DNA from: Bryobacterales bacterium
GTDB lineage: Bacteria; Acidobacteriota; Terriglobia; Bryobacterales; Bryobacteraceae
Length of the DNA stretch: 64,000 bases
Assembly: GCA_003164035.1 (NCBI GenBank)
Contig: PLRS01000017.1
Coordinates: 1 to 64,000 of the forward strand
Reading direction: 5' to 3'
Part shown: positions 53,337-62,168 of the stretch, piece after piece
Layout of the letters: the number at the start of each line of letters is the position of its first letter
Numbering within the stretch: position 1 is the first letter of the stretch
Notes under the pieces: model-generated
Database searches by the model: none
What the model was told of the DNA's origin: nothing
What the model saw: the letters and a program-made list of their open reading frames with translations, nothing else
Position numbers and translations under genes: made by a program

Positions 53337-54675
53337 GCAGCACCTCCGTCGTCAGGTTTCTTCGGTCGATCACGCGTTCGGCTTTGCCCTCGCTGCGCCG
53401 AATGCTCCGCGGCGCCGCCAGCGTGATTTCCACTTTCAGTCCCAGGATATGCTCCACCGCGTAAGCCAGGCGTTGGCGCAGCCCTTCAAGCGCGCCAATC
53501 TTGTCGCTGAATAGCTCCGGTGTCACTTCCACCTGCACTTCCATCGCGTCCAGGCCCTTGTGCCGCGTCAGCAGGATCTGATAGTGCGGCAGCGTGCCTT
53601 CCACCGCGAGCAGGGCGGCTTCGATCTGCGAGGGGAAGACGTTCACGCCGCGGATGATGAACATGTCGTCGCTGCGGCGCGCGATGCGGCCCATGCGGCG
53701 TACCGTGCGGCCGCACGGGCAGGGCTCGGTGGCCAGCACGGTAATGTCGCGCGTGCGGTAGCGGATCATCGGCATGGCCTGCTTGCTGAGCGTGGTCAGC
53801 ACCAGCTCGCCCTCTTCGCCATCCGGCATCGCGTGGCCGGTTTCCGGATCGATCACCTCCGGGTAGAAGTGGTCCTCGAAAATGTGCAGGCCGTGGTGAA
53901 AGGGGCATTCGACACCCACGCCCGGCCCGATAATTTCCGAGAGGCCGTAAATGTCGAAAGCCTGAATGCCTCCCTCGATTTCGATGTGGCGCCGCATGGA
54001 TTCGGTCCACGGTTCGGCGCCGAAGATGCCGACCCGCAGCGGCAGGTCGCGCATGCGCACGCCCAGCTCTGCGGCGCGCTCGATCAGGTGAATGAAGTAA
54101 CTCGGCGTGCAGCAGATGGCGGTGACCCGGAAATCTTTCAGCACCATGATCTGCCGGTCGGTGTTGCCGCCCGAGACCGGAATCACGGTGGCGCCCAGGG
54201 CTTCGGCGCCGTAATGCGCGCCCAGTCCGCCGGTGAATAAACCGTAGCCGTAGGCGTTCTGCAGCAGGTCGCCGCGGTTCAGCCCGCAGGCCGCGAAGGC
54301 ACGCACCATCACGCTGGTCCAGACCTCCAGATCCTGCCGCGTGTAGGCCACCACAATGGGCTTGCCGGTGGTACCGCTGGAGGCGTGTACCCGCACCACG
54401 TCCTCGATGGGGCTGGCGAAGAGTCCGAAAGGATAGGTGTCGCGCAGGTCGGCCTTGGTGGTGAAGGGCAGGTGCTCGATGTCGGTGAGAGCGGTCAGCT
54501 TCTCGGGCGAAAAGTGGCGCTCGTCGAGGCGCCGGCGGAAGAGCTCGACACGGTCGTAGGCGCGCCGCACCACGGCCCGCAGCCGCTCCAGTTGCAACTG
54601 GCGCATCTGCGCCAGCGGCACGTAATCGGGCGCGCTGGCCGGGTGGAAGGCGCCACCGGGCGCATCCCAGCTCAT
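53305..54675 (-). CDS. paaK: Phenylacetate-CoA ligase
   Basis: 456-residue adenylate-forming ligase that joins phenylacetate, or a related arylacetate, to CoA with ATP. The P-loop VHASSGTTGKPIVVAYT, the GLSEIIGPGVGVEC segment and the C-terminal domain (FIIRGVNVFPSQIE) are family hallmarks. It overlaps iorB by 4 bp (ATGA). In this operon it would activate free arylacetates, or work in reverse to conserve energy from aryl-acetyl-CoA produced by IorAB. Confidence 0.94.
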   Translation of the reverse strand: MSWDAPGGAFHPASAPDYVPLAQMRQLQLERLRAVVRRAYDRVELFRRRLDERHFSPEKLTALTDIEHLPFTTKADLRDTYPFGLFASPIEDVVRVHASSGTTGKPIVVAYTRQDLEVWTSVMVRAFAACGLNRGDLLQNAYGYGLFTGGLGAHYGAEALGATVIPVSGGNTDRQIMVLKDFRVTAICCTPSYFIHLIERAAELGVRMRDLPLRVGIFGAEPWTESMRRHIEIEGGIQAFDIYGLSEIIGPGVGVECPFHHGLHIFEDHFYPEVIDPETGHAMPDGEEGELVLTTLSKQAMPMIRYRTRDITVLATEPCPCGRTVRRMGRIARRSDDMFIIRGVNVFPSQIEAALLAVEGTLPHYQILLTRHKGLDAMEVQVEVTPELFSDKIGALEGLRQRLAYAVEHILGLKVEITLAAPRSIRRSEGKAERVIDRRNLTTEVLRENPSTVSVP

Positions 54676-55169
54676 CGGCTCAACCCCGCCGCGGCTTGGC
54701 GGCCCTTTTGAAATGCGTCCAGGTTCATGGCGTGAACTTTCTCCGGCAGATTGGCGCGGATGGCGGCCACCCAGTGCTCTTCCGGCAAATCGAGAAACGC
54801 GCTCAGCACCCCGGCGAGCGCCACGTTCAAGCACTTCTTGCTCCGCAGCGTATTCTCGGCGACCAGCTCCGGCGGAATCAGCCTGCCGCCCGGGCGGAGC
54901 TGCCAACGGTTGTTCTCCACCTGGCTGGGGGCCAGCACCACCAGGAAATCGGCCTCGCCGGGCGGCACCATCGGACTGAAGACTTCCGCGCCGAAGCGTA
55001 CATCGCTGGTTACCGAACCGCCGCGCTGGCTCATGCCGTGGATCTCGCTTTTCTTCACTTCGAGCCCGGAGCGAAAGGCGGCGTCGGCGACGATATCTGA
55101 GGCTTTCAATGCGCCTTGGCCGCCCAGTCCGGCGATCACCACGTTCACCACTTCATTCGATGGGGACAA
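54672..55169 (-). CDS. iorB: Indolepyruvate oxidoreductase subunit beta (IorB)
   Basis: 165-residue gamma-type subunit of 2-oxoacid:acceptor oxidoreductases. NVVIAGLGGQGALKASDIVADAAF and SEIHGMSQRGGSVTSDVRFG are typical. An aggaga site 7 bp before it supports the TTG at 55169. It overlaps iorA by 17 bp and paaK by 4 bp. Together with IorA it decarboxylates aryl-pyruvates to aryl-acetyl-CoA. Confidence 0.93.
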   Translation of the reverse strand: MSPSNEVVNVVIAGLGGQGALKASDIVADAAFRSGLEVKKSEIHGMSQRGGSVTSDVRFGAEVFSPMVPPGEADFLVVLAPSQVENNRWQLRPGGRLIPPELVAENTLRSKKCLNVALAGVLSAFLDLPEEHWVAAIRANLPEKVHAMNLDAFQKGRQAAAGLSR

Positions 55170-56766
55170 GGCACGTCTCCTGTTTGAGAGCCTGTTCGTA
55201 GCTCTTGATCTTGCTGGTGGCCAGCAGGCAATCGCGGCGCGCGACGATGACGCGGAGCGCGCCGGAGGCGAGCGCTTCGCTCACCAGGCTTTGGAAGCGG
55301 GCGGTGTCGACGGTCGGGTCGATCACCACCGGCCGCGCCATCCCGAGCGACTCCACCAGATCCTCGAAAATCACTTTTCCGGCGCGCCCATGGTCAAGGG
55401 AACGCCCGGTGCCGGGGTGCTCCTGCATGCCCGTCATGGCCGTGGTGCCGTTGTCGAGAATGATGGTCAGGTGGCCGGTGGCGGGAGGGTTGTAGACCGC
55501 TTCCACCAGGCCGGTGATGCCGCTGTGTACGAACGTGCTATCGCCGATCACGCTCACCACGCGCCGCGCTTCCTCCGGCGGCAACACGTGCCGCAGGCCC
55601 AGGCCGACGGTGATGCCGGCGCCCATGCACACGCAAGTATCGAGCGCGTTGAAGGGCGGCAGCACGCCCAGCGTGTAACAGCCGATGTCGCCGGCCACGA
55701 TGCAGCCCAGGTCGCGCAATGCCGTGAACACGCTGCGATGCGGGCAACCGGGGCACAGCTCGGGCGGCTTGCCCGGCGGTACTTTCGCCTCGGGTGAGGC
55801 TTCGCCGTTCAGGATGCGGCGCACGCGATCCACGTTCAGTTCGCCGAAACGGAACAGGTCGGGTTTGGTTTCGACGGCGAGTCCCGCGGCCAGCGCCGCC
55901 TCGGCCAGGTACGGATCGCCCTCTTCGACCACGATGGTGCGGCCGTGTGCGCGCGCGAATTCCCGCATGGCCCCGAACGGCAGCGGGTGCGTCAGCCCGA
56001 GCTTCAGCACCGCGGCTTCCCGGTCGGCCTCGCGCACGTGCATGTAAGAGATGCCGGAGGTGATGACGCCGCGCGCCGCCGTTCCTTCAACCACCCGATT
56101 TGGCCCCTCCGTTTCGTTCCACTGAGCGATGGCGTCCAGCTTCTCGCGCAGCCGCACGTGCGCCGGCCGCGCGTGGGCGGGGATCATCACGCGATGCGCC
56201 ACGTCGCGCTCGAAATGCGGCGCGGGCGGCGGTGCTACCGGGGGCCGCGGGCGCACCACGGTGTAGGAGTGGCAAACGCGCGTGGTCATGCGCAGCAGCA
56301 CCGGAATTTTCCAGCGCTCGGAGATTTCGATCCCGAGCAGGGTGAAATCGTAGGCTTCCTGGGAATCCGCCGGCTCCAGCATCGGCACGCCGGCGGCCAC
56401 GGCGTAGCGCCGGTTGTCCTGTTCGTTCTGGCTGGAAGACATCCCCGGGTCGTCTGCCGAAACGATGACCAGCGCGCCCTGAACGCCTGTGTACGCCACC
56501 GTAAACAGCGGATCGGCGGCGACGTTCAGGCCCACGTGCTTCATGGTGCAGATGGCGCGGGCGCCCGCGAATGCCGCGCCGATAGCCACTTCGAGCGCGA
56601 CCTTCTCATTGGGCGACCACTGCGCCTGCCCGCCCAGTTCCGAAAACGCCTCCAGAATCTCCGTCGAGGGCGTGCCCGGGTATCCGGTGCCCAGCCTGAC
56701 GTGGCCACCGCGCGCCGCCAGCGCCACCGCTTCATCGCCGCTCAATAACATTCGGTCGGGTTGCAT
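55153..56766 (-). CDS. iorA: Indolepyruvate oxidoreductase subunit alpha (IorA), no C-terminal ferredoxin domain
   Basis: 537-residue TPP enzyme subunit. The N-terminal half is the pyrimidine-binding domain (GYPGTPSTEILEAF, EKVALEVAIGAAFAGARAICTMKHVG); the C-terminal half has LCPGCPHRSVF near residue 336 with further Cys in LRDLGCIVAGDIGCYTLG and the TPP Mg site (VVSVIGDSTFVHSG..., NGTTAMTG). Characterised IorA proteins continue into a two-cluster ferredoxin domain; here the protein stops after KSYEQALKQETCLVPIE. The N-terminal start is supported by ctggagactcga. The electron acceptor may therefore differ. Confidence 0.93.
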   Translation of the reverse strand: MQPDRMLLSGDEAVALAARGGHVRLGTGYPGTPSTEILEAFSELGGQAQWSPNEKVALEVAIGAAFAGARAICTMKHVGLNVAADPLFTVAYTGVQGALVIVSADDPGMSSSQNEQDNRRYAVAAGVPMLEPADSQEAYDFTLLGIEISERWKIPVLLRMTTRVCHSYTVVRPRPPVAPPPAPHFERDVAHRVMIPAHARPAHVRLREKLDAIAQWNETEGPNRVVEGTAARGVITSGISYMHVREADREAAVLKLGLTHPLPFGAMREFARAHGRTIVVEEGDPYLAEAALAAGLAVETKPDLFRFGELNVDRVRRILNGEASPEAKVPPGKPPELCPGCPHRSVFTALRDLGCIVAGDIGCYTLGVLPPFNALDTCVCMGAGITVGLGLRHVLPPEEARRVVSVIGDSTFVHSGITGLVEAVYNPPATGHLTIILDNGTTAMTGMQEHPGTGRSLDHGRAGKVIFEDLVESLGMARPVVIDPTVDTARFQSLVSEALASGALRVIVARRDCLLATSKIKSYEQALKQETCLVPIE

Positions 56767-56848
56767 TCGAGTCTCCAGGAACCTGCGCGTGCGCGGCGGC
56801 TCGCTAATGGGGAAACCCGATTGTAACGCCCGGCGGGGGTTTTCGCGG

Positions 56849-58444
56849 CTACCCGTTCAGCGTCCAGCCGGCGCGGTATCCGCGTTTCAGCCAATCGTTG
56901 GCGGCAGCGTCGTTGGTCACCCGCCCGGTCGCGCCGTCGTACTCCAGGCGCTTGCCGGCGCGGTGCCCCACCAGCCCGAGCAGCATCTGCTCCATCATCG
57001 AACCGGAATAATCGAAGTCGCAGTGCGTCTTGCTGCTGGTGCCGTGAGTCACGCCGTCGTTTTTGCCCTTGCAGGCGTCGATCCATTCCATTTGGAACAG
57101 GCTGCCGCTCAGGTTCGGACCGCGGCCGGCTTTTTCCGCCTCGGCCATCTGCCGCACGTCGTCATTGGGCAAGCCGAGGTCGGCGGGCAAACCGTTTTCG
57201 AGGAACTGCACAGCCGGGAACCCGTTGGCTTGCAATTCGACGCTGGGCATGGCGGTAAATCCGCGCGGCAGAGGCGGCGGCGCACGGCGCGGTGCGGGTG
57301 GGCGCGGAGGCCCCTGGGTGACCTGCCCGGTGCCCTCGATCAGCGGCAATACGTCGCTCTGCGCGCGCCTCTTATAATAGGTCAGGTCGCCATCGTCGTT
57401 ATTGGGAATGATGGCGCGGGTGGTGAAGTCGGCCAGAATGCAGCCCTTGGTGCCTTCGAAGAGGGCGCCGTTGGGAATCTCGTCCATGCCGATGTAACTC
57501 TTCGGCGGCTTTGGCTTCAGCCCGCCTTGATACCACACCACCGTCACCGGCCCGCGCCACTGGTTGGCGGGGTGCTCGAAGGCAACCTTCAGCTTCACCG
57601 GCGTGATATCGGGATTAAACTTGTCGCTCACTTCCCGGTCCACCTCAATCGCGGTGGGCGCGCCGGCATCGATCGAGTTCCACAGCAGGTCCATGGTGTG
57701 CGCCCCCATGTCGCCCATCTGGCCCACGCCGAAATCCCGATACATGTTCCAGAACAGGCAGTTCATCCCGCTGCCGCCCCCGAAATACTGCGGCGTATAA
57801 GGATGATAGGGCGAAGGTCCGATCCACTGCTCGTAGTGCAGCGCGTCGGGCACTTTGCCTTCGCCGGCGGGGTAGCCCGGCCGCGGAAGCTGGCGGCTGT
57901 CCCATCCGTGAATCGTCTTCAGCTCGCCCACCGCGCCATCTAGAATCAGCTCTCGTACCCTCTCGAAATTCGGGTAGGCGTGCCGCTGGGTGCCGTGCTG
58001 GGTCGCGATCTTGCCGCGATTCTTCAGATAGTTCGCGCGCAGCGTGCGCACTTCGTCCACCGTGATGCCCATGGGCTTTTCGCAGAAAACGTGCATGCCC
58101 CGGTTCATGGCCCAGTTGGCGATGAAGGCGTGGTGATGGTCGGCGGTGCAGATCATCACCGCTTCGATGTCCTTCTGGTCCAGCATGCGGCGCCAGTCCC
58201 AATAGGTCTTCGCCTTGGGGAAGATTTCGAGCGCCTCTTTGGTGCGCAAATCGTTCACGTCGCACAGCGCCACCACGTTCTCGTTGCGCATCACGTTGTA
58301 GTGCGCCGTTCCCCGGCCCCATACCCCAACCAGGGCGATGTTCAGACGGTTGCTGGGCGCCGTCTGGCCGCGCAGCAATCCGCTGCGCAAGATCGTCAAT
58401 CCGCCGCTGGCCGCGGCCGCCTTCAGAAAATTCCGTCGCTGCAT
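56849..58444 (-). CDS. Tat-exported Gfo/Idh/MocA family oxidoreductase
   Basis: 531-residue oxidoreductase with a Tat signal (QRRNFLKAAAASGG), Rossmann NIALVGVWGRGTAHYN, and the family CEKPMGITVDEVR segment, in which the active-site Lys is kept together with Glu. The long C-terminal domain includes an Ala/Pro/Arg-rich stretch (PPRPPAPRRAPPPLPRG) of unknown role. It is a second, separate member of the family present at 10550-12088, which has His instead of Glu in EKP. The substrate is unknown. Confidence 0.88.
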   Translation of the reverse strand: MQRRNFLKAAAASGGLTILRSGLLRGQTAPSNRLNIALVGVWGRGTAHYNVMRNENVVALCDVNDLRTKEALEIFPKAKTYWDWRRMLDQKDIEAVMICTADHHHAFIANWAMNRGMHVFCEKPMGITVDEVRTLRANYLKNRGKIATQHGTQRHAYPNFERVRELILDGAVGELKTIHGWDSRQLPRPGYPAGEGKVPDALHYEQWIGPSPYHPYTPQYFGGGSGMNCLFWNMYRDFGVGQMGDMGAHTMDLLWNSIDAGAPTAIEVDREVSDKFNPDITPVKLKVAFEHPANQWRGPVTVVWYQGGLKPKPPKSYIGMDEIPNGALFEGTKGCILADFTTRAIIPNNDDGDLTYYKRRAQSDVLPLIEGTGQVTQGPPRPPAPRRAPPPLPRGFTAMPSVELQANGFPAVQFLENGLPADLGLPNDDVRQMAEAEKAGRGPNLSGSLFQMEWIDACKGKNDGVTHGTSSKTHCDFDYSGSMMEQMLLGLVGHRAGKRLEYDGATGRVTNDAAANDWLKRGYRAGWTLNG

Positions 58445-58550
58445 AGCTTCGTCCTTCGTTACTCAGGTATCACGCTTCGCGGGCAGGCGCAACTAGGGGG
58501 CACTTGCGCTTTGTTATGCTGGCTCGTTACCTTGTCCGGGAGACCACCCT

Positions 58551-60884
58551 ATGTTAGTCGAGCAGCAGATTGCCGAACGGCGGGAACGGGCCCACGATGC
58601 CATCGCCAAGATTCTGGAACGGCCGGGCGGCGAGCCGTACGGCGATTATCGCGTCAAGTCCGCCAGCGGAAAAACCTACCGCGTAGCCATGCGCGGGCCG
58701 GGGTTGTTCGAGAATTACTGTTCCTGCCCGGATTTCGCCGTCAATACCTTGGGAACCTGCAAGCACATCGAGGCCCTCCTGTTGCGCCTTCGCAAGCGTC
58801 ACGGCCACGCGCTCGAAAGCAAAGCCTACGCCCGCGCGCGCGCCTCCATTTCCCTGCAGTACGGTGAAACGGTCACCGTGCGGTTGCGCCTGCCTGCCGA
58901 CCCGTCGCCCATCCTGAGCGAGTTGGCCGAGCAGTACTTCGACCCCGCCGGGCTGCTGCGGCCGGAGCATTTCCGAAACTTTCACCAGGTGATCGAGGAC
59001 TTCCGCAAAGCCGACCTGGAAGCCGTCATCTACTCCGACGTGCTCGAATACCTCGACCGGGAAAACGAGCTCGCCGAAGGACTCGATCTGGAACGCCAGT
59101 TCCTCTCGAAGCTGCGCCGCGGACAAGACCCGCTCGATGGCGTGTTGAAGACCAAGCTGCTCCCCTACCAGGAGCGGGGCGCCATTTTCGCCGCTTGCCG
59201 GGGCCGCGTGGTCCTGGCCGACGACATGGGTTTGGGCAAAACCGTCCAGGCCCTGGCGGCTGCCGAGTTGCTCCGCCGCCGCCGCGGCATTGCCAGAGTG
59301 CTGGTGGTGGCGCCGGCCTCGGTGAAGTACCAGTGGAAGGCCGAGATCGAGAAGTTCACCGATCTTCCCGCGCAGGTGATCGACGGCTTGCTGCCGCACC
59401 GGCGCGAACTCTACGCCTCGCCCAAATTTTTCAACCTTTCCAGCTACGAACTGGTTCTGAAAGACGTGCGCTACATGCACGAGCTGGCGCCCGATCTCAT
59501 CATCCTCGATGAAGCCCAGCGCATTCGAAACTGGGCCACCGCCACCGCCCGCACCATCAAGCAGCTCAAAAGCCGCTATGCCTTCGTGCTCACCGGAACC
59601 CCGCTCGAAAACAAGCTGGAAGAGCTGTTTTCGGTGGTGGAGTTCATCGACGGCCGGCGCCTGGGCCCCGCCTTCCGCTTCCTTCACGAGCACCGCACCG
59701 AGGACGAAACCGGCCGCCTGATCGGCTACCGCGGCCTCGACAAAATTCACGATCGACTGGCGCCCATCCTGCTGCGGCGCACGCGTCAGGAGGTCCTCAA
59801 GGATCTGCCCAAACGGACCGACCGGATTCTGCACGTTCCGCTGACCCCCGAGCAAGCCGAGCCGTACTGGGAACAGAACGACATCCTGGCCGCGCTGATG
59901 CGCAAATGGGAACGCCAGGGCTGGCTCTCGGAGATCGATTTGCGCCGCATCATGTGCTGCCTGCAGAACATGCGGATGCTGTGCAATTCCACTTTTCTGT
60001 TCGACAAAAAAACCAATCATTCGCCCAAGCTCGAAGAGTTTCGCGAGATCGTTCGCGAGTTAGCCATCGAAGAGAACCGCAAGGTGGTGGTCTTCAGCGA
60101 GTATGAGCGCATGACTCACCTGGCCGGCCAGGAACTGGAAAAACTGGGAATCGGATTCGTCTCTCTTCACGGCGGCGTGCCATCCAAGAATCGCGGCGCG
60201 CTGATGGAGAAATTCCGCCGCGATGCCGAGTGCCGCGTGTTCCTTTCGACCGATGCGGGAGGCGTTGGCCTGAATCTCCAGGCCGCCTCCGCGGTCGTTA
60301 ATTTCGAGCCCCCCTGGAACCCCGCTCGCCTCGAGCAGCGGATTGGCCGCGTTCACCGCATGGGCCAGGCCAATTCGGTTCACGTGGTGCACCTGCTGAC
60401 CAAGGGCAGCATCGAAGAGCGCGTCTGGGAAACGCTGAAGCTGAAGAAATCCCTGTTCGCCGGGGTCTTCGATTCGCCCACCGCCGAAGTGAGTTTCGAG
60501 GCGCTGGGGAAGAAGAGCGTCCTCCAGTCGGTCAAGGAAATCTTCGCCGATCAACCGGGCCGGCCGAAGCCCGTGATCGACCAGCCTGCCGCTAAGCCCG
60601 TTCCCGTCGCCGCCGTGCCGGAGCCCGTTGTGCCGGCGCCGCAGCCACCGGCCGCATTCGAGCAAGCTGCGGCCGGGCTGATTGAAACCGGCGTGCGATT
60701 CCTCGAATCGCTGGCCGCCGTGGCGCAAAACGCACCCACCGGCGAGGGCCTTTCAAGCCTGATCGCAAACGACCCACGCAGCAACCGTCCGGTCCTCTCC
60801 ATTCCGTTGCCCGCATCGCTCGATCAGAGCCGCCTGATGCGAGCCATCGCGGCCTTTGCCAGTGCATTTGGTCGCCCGGACTGA
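58551..60884 (+). CDS. SWIM zinc-finger SNF2-family helicase
   Basis: 777-residue DNA translocase-type ATPase. A SWIM zinc finger is near the N-terminus (Cys57, Cys59, Cys70, His72 in CSCPDFAVNTLGTCKH). The SNF2 core starts around 195: Walker A ADDMGLGKT near 223, DEAQ box near 318, SAT-like LTGTPLENKLEEL, and the helicase C domain with FLSTDAGGVGLNLQ and QRIGRVHRMGQ. The C-terminal 130 residues are Ala/Pro-rich then helical. Remodelling of protein-DNA or RNA polymerase-DNA contacts is the usual role. No methylase or defence partner lies next to it. Confidence 0.93.
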   Translation: MLVEQQIAERRERAHDAIAKILERPGGEPYGDYRVKSASGKTYRVAMRGPGLFENYCSCPDFAVNTLGTCKHIEALLLRLRKRHGHALESKAYARARASISLQYGETVTVRLRLPADPSPILSELAEQYFDPAGLLRPEHFRNFHQVIEDFRKADLEAVIYSDVLEYLDRENELAEGLDLERQFLSKLRRGQDPLDGVLKTKLLPYQERGAIFAACRGRVVLADDMGLGKTVQALAAAELLRRRRGIARVLVVAPASVKYQWKAEIEKFTDLPAQVIDGLLPHRRELYASPKFFNLSSYELVLKDVRYMHELAPDLIILDEAQRIRNWATATARTIKQLKSRYAFVLTGTPLENKLEELFSVVEFIDGRRLGPAFRFLHEHRTEDETGRLIGYRGLDKIHDRLAPILLRRTRQEVLKDLPKRTDRILHVPLTPEQAEPYWEQNDILAALMRKWERQGWLSEIDLRRIMCCLQNMRMLCNSTFLFDKKTNHSPKLEEFREIVRELAIEENRKVVVFSEYERMTHLAGQELEKLGIGFVSLHGGVPSKNRGALMEKFRRDAECRVFLSTDAGGVGLNLQAASAVVNFEPPWNPARLEQRIGRVHRMGQANSVHVVHLLTKGSIEERVWETLKLKKSLFAGVFDSPTAEVSFEALGKKSVLQSVKEIFADQPGRPKPVIDQPAAKPVPVAAVPEPVVPAPQPPAAFEQAAAGLIETGVRFLESLAAVAQNAPTGEGLSSLIANDPRSNRPVLSIPLPASLDQSRLMRAIAAFASAFGRPD

Positions 60885-60891
60885 GCGCTGG

Positions 60892-61150
60892 TGGGACAGA
60901 CCATCGTTTTTCGTGGTCTGTCAGCCCCGTGCCAGGCCAGGGTGCTTAACCGATTTGGGGATTTCGCAGTTTAGGCGCGGCAACCGCTCCCTCGCGGTCG
61001 CGGCTCGGTTACGGGCAGCGCGTGTTTTCAGCCACTTACCGAGCCGCGACCGCCAGGGAGCGGTTGCCCGGAAAGGATTTCCCCAGATCGGTTAAGCACC
61101 CGCCAGACCACAACCGCCTGACAGCCGACAAACAACGATCGTCTGTCCCA
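60892..61150. repeat. Family B palindrome interrupted by a MITE-like element
   Basis: The outer arms tgggacagaccatcg and on (from 60892) and ..acgatcgtctgtccca (to 61150) are inverted copies. The left side is itself the family B hairpin also seen at 12969-12998 (gacagacca, loop, tggtctgtc, 60895-60922). The 162-bp element at 60940-61101 lies between the two halves, which suggests that it was inserted into an older palindrome. Confidence 0.65.
60940..61101. repeat. 162-bp MITE-like element, copy 2
   Basis: Ends gggtgcttaaccgatttggg and ccccagatcggttaagcaccc; interior with the family A inverted pair at 60979-61068 and the same 'cacttaccgagccgcgaccg' junction as the 20665-20827 copy, in the same orientation. 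The ends differ from copy 1 by single bases only. No coding capacity. Confidence 0.8.
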
Positions 61151-61162
61151 CGGCCTGCCCAC

Positions 61163-62056
61163 TCACCCGAAAAACAGCCTCTGCGCGTTGCCGCCCCGAA
61201 TTTTGGCCCGATCGGCTTCGGAAGCGAACGCCAGTAGCTCCTCGAAACGCGCCGCCTGCTTTCGGTATTCCGCCAGCGTGTTGCCCAGCGTGCCCCAGAT
61301 CATGCGCTCCGGACCGAACGCGTCATAGATCCGCCTGGTCAGCCGGCCCAGGTCGCCTTTGTAGTCTACCCAATTGGAATACTTCAGAATGACGCGCGGC
61401 AGCTCCGCCAGCTTCAGCACTTCCGCGTATTCGGCTTCCGTGCCTTGTCCCGGCCGGCCCATGTGGTCCAGGATGACTGTGGTCTCGCGGAATTTCGCCG
61501 CCAGCCGGCGGATGTTGGGCGCCTGCGCCGGAATGAAGTGCATTTGCACCGCCATCCCCATCTTGGCCAGGGCCCGCCAGCAGGTCAGCATGCGCGGATC
61601 GTTCATATCGCGATTGCGAATGGGCCCGCCGGTCTCTGGCGTCATCGACATCTCGTGAATCCGCATGGCGACGATCCGCTTCGGCCATCGTTCCGCCAGC
61701 TCGCGCACCCGGCCGGGCGTGTCCTCGCGCAGCGGATCGAACAGGCAGGTTCCTCTGAAATACCCCTGCCTCGGCTCATGGGCGAAGCAGTACTCCAGAT
61801 AGCGGTGATCGTCCTGGTAAGGCTCCGGATGAACGATAATCGAGTGCGCCAGTCCGGCGGGCTCTACCAGTTTCACGTGATCTTCCAGCGTATACGCGGG
61901 CGGCTTATAAGGCGCGTTCGGCGCATAGGGGACACGGGCGGGGTCGAAAAGGTGAATGTGGGTCTCGATCGCCGCCTGCGCCGCCGCAAACAGCGCGCCT
62001 GCCGAACCTGCCGCGCCCGCCAGCAGCGCCTGGCGGCGCGTGAGGGTATTGGCCAT
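61163..62056 (-). CDS. Amidohydrolase-family (TIM-barrel) protein with signal
   Basis: 297-residue protein of the amidohydrolase_2 type (decarboxylase/lactonase-like). The N-terminus TRRQALLAGAAGSAGALFAAA is Tat-like, and the metal-site segments IETHIHLFDP (HxH) at about 29-38, HFIPAQAPNI and VILDHMGRPGQG follow, ending in IRGGNAQRLFFG, a typical family ending. The ATG at 62056 puts the signal at the N-terminus. The substrate is unknown. It is divergent from the toastrack lipoprotein gene. Confidence 0.82.
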   Translation of the reverse strand: MANTLTRRQALLAGAAGSAGALFAAAQAAIETHIHLFDPARVPYAPNAPYKPPAYTLEDHVKLVEPAGLAHSIIVHPEPYQDDHRYLEYCFAHEPRQGYFRGTCLFDPLREDTPGRVRELAERWPKRIVAMRIHEMSMTPETGGPIRNRDMNDPRMLTCWRALAKMGMAVQMHFIPAQAPNIRRLAAKFRETTVILDHMGRPGQGTEAEYAEVLKLAELPRVILKYSNWVDYKGDLGRLTRRIYDAFGPERMIWGTLGNTLAEYRKQAARFEELLAFASEADRAKIRGGNAQRLFFG

Positions 62057-62168
62057 GAGTGTTGTTATAGCAGATGGCCGGTACCAGGTGGCGAAAGCCG
62101 CCGCACATGTCGCGGAACAATCTCCCGCCGGTCGGCGTATGGCTTTTCTTGGGAGTGGAGAGCGCGCC

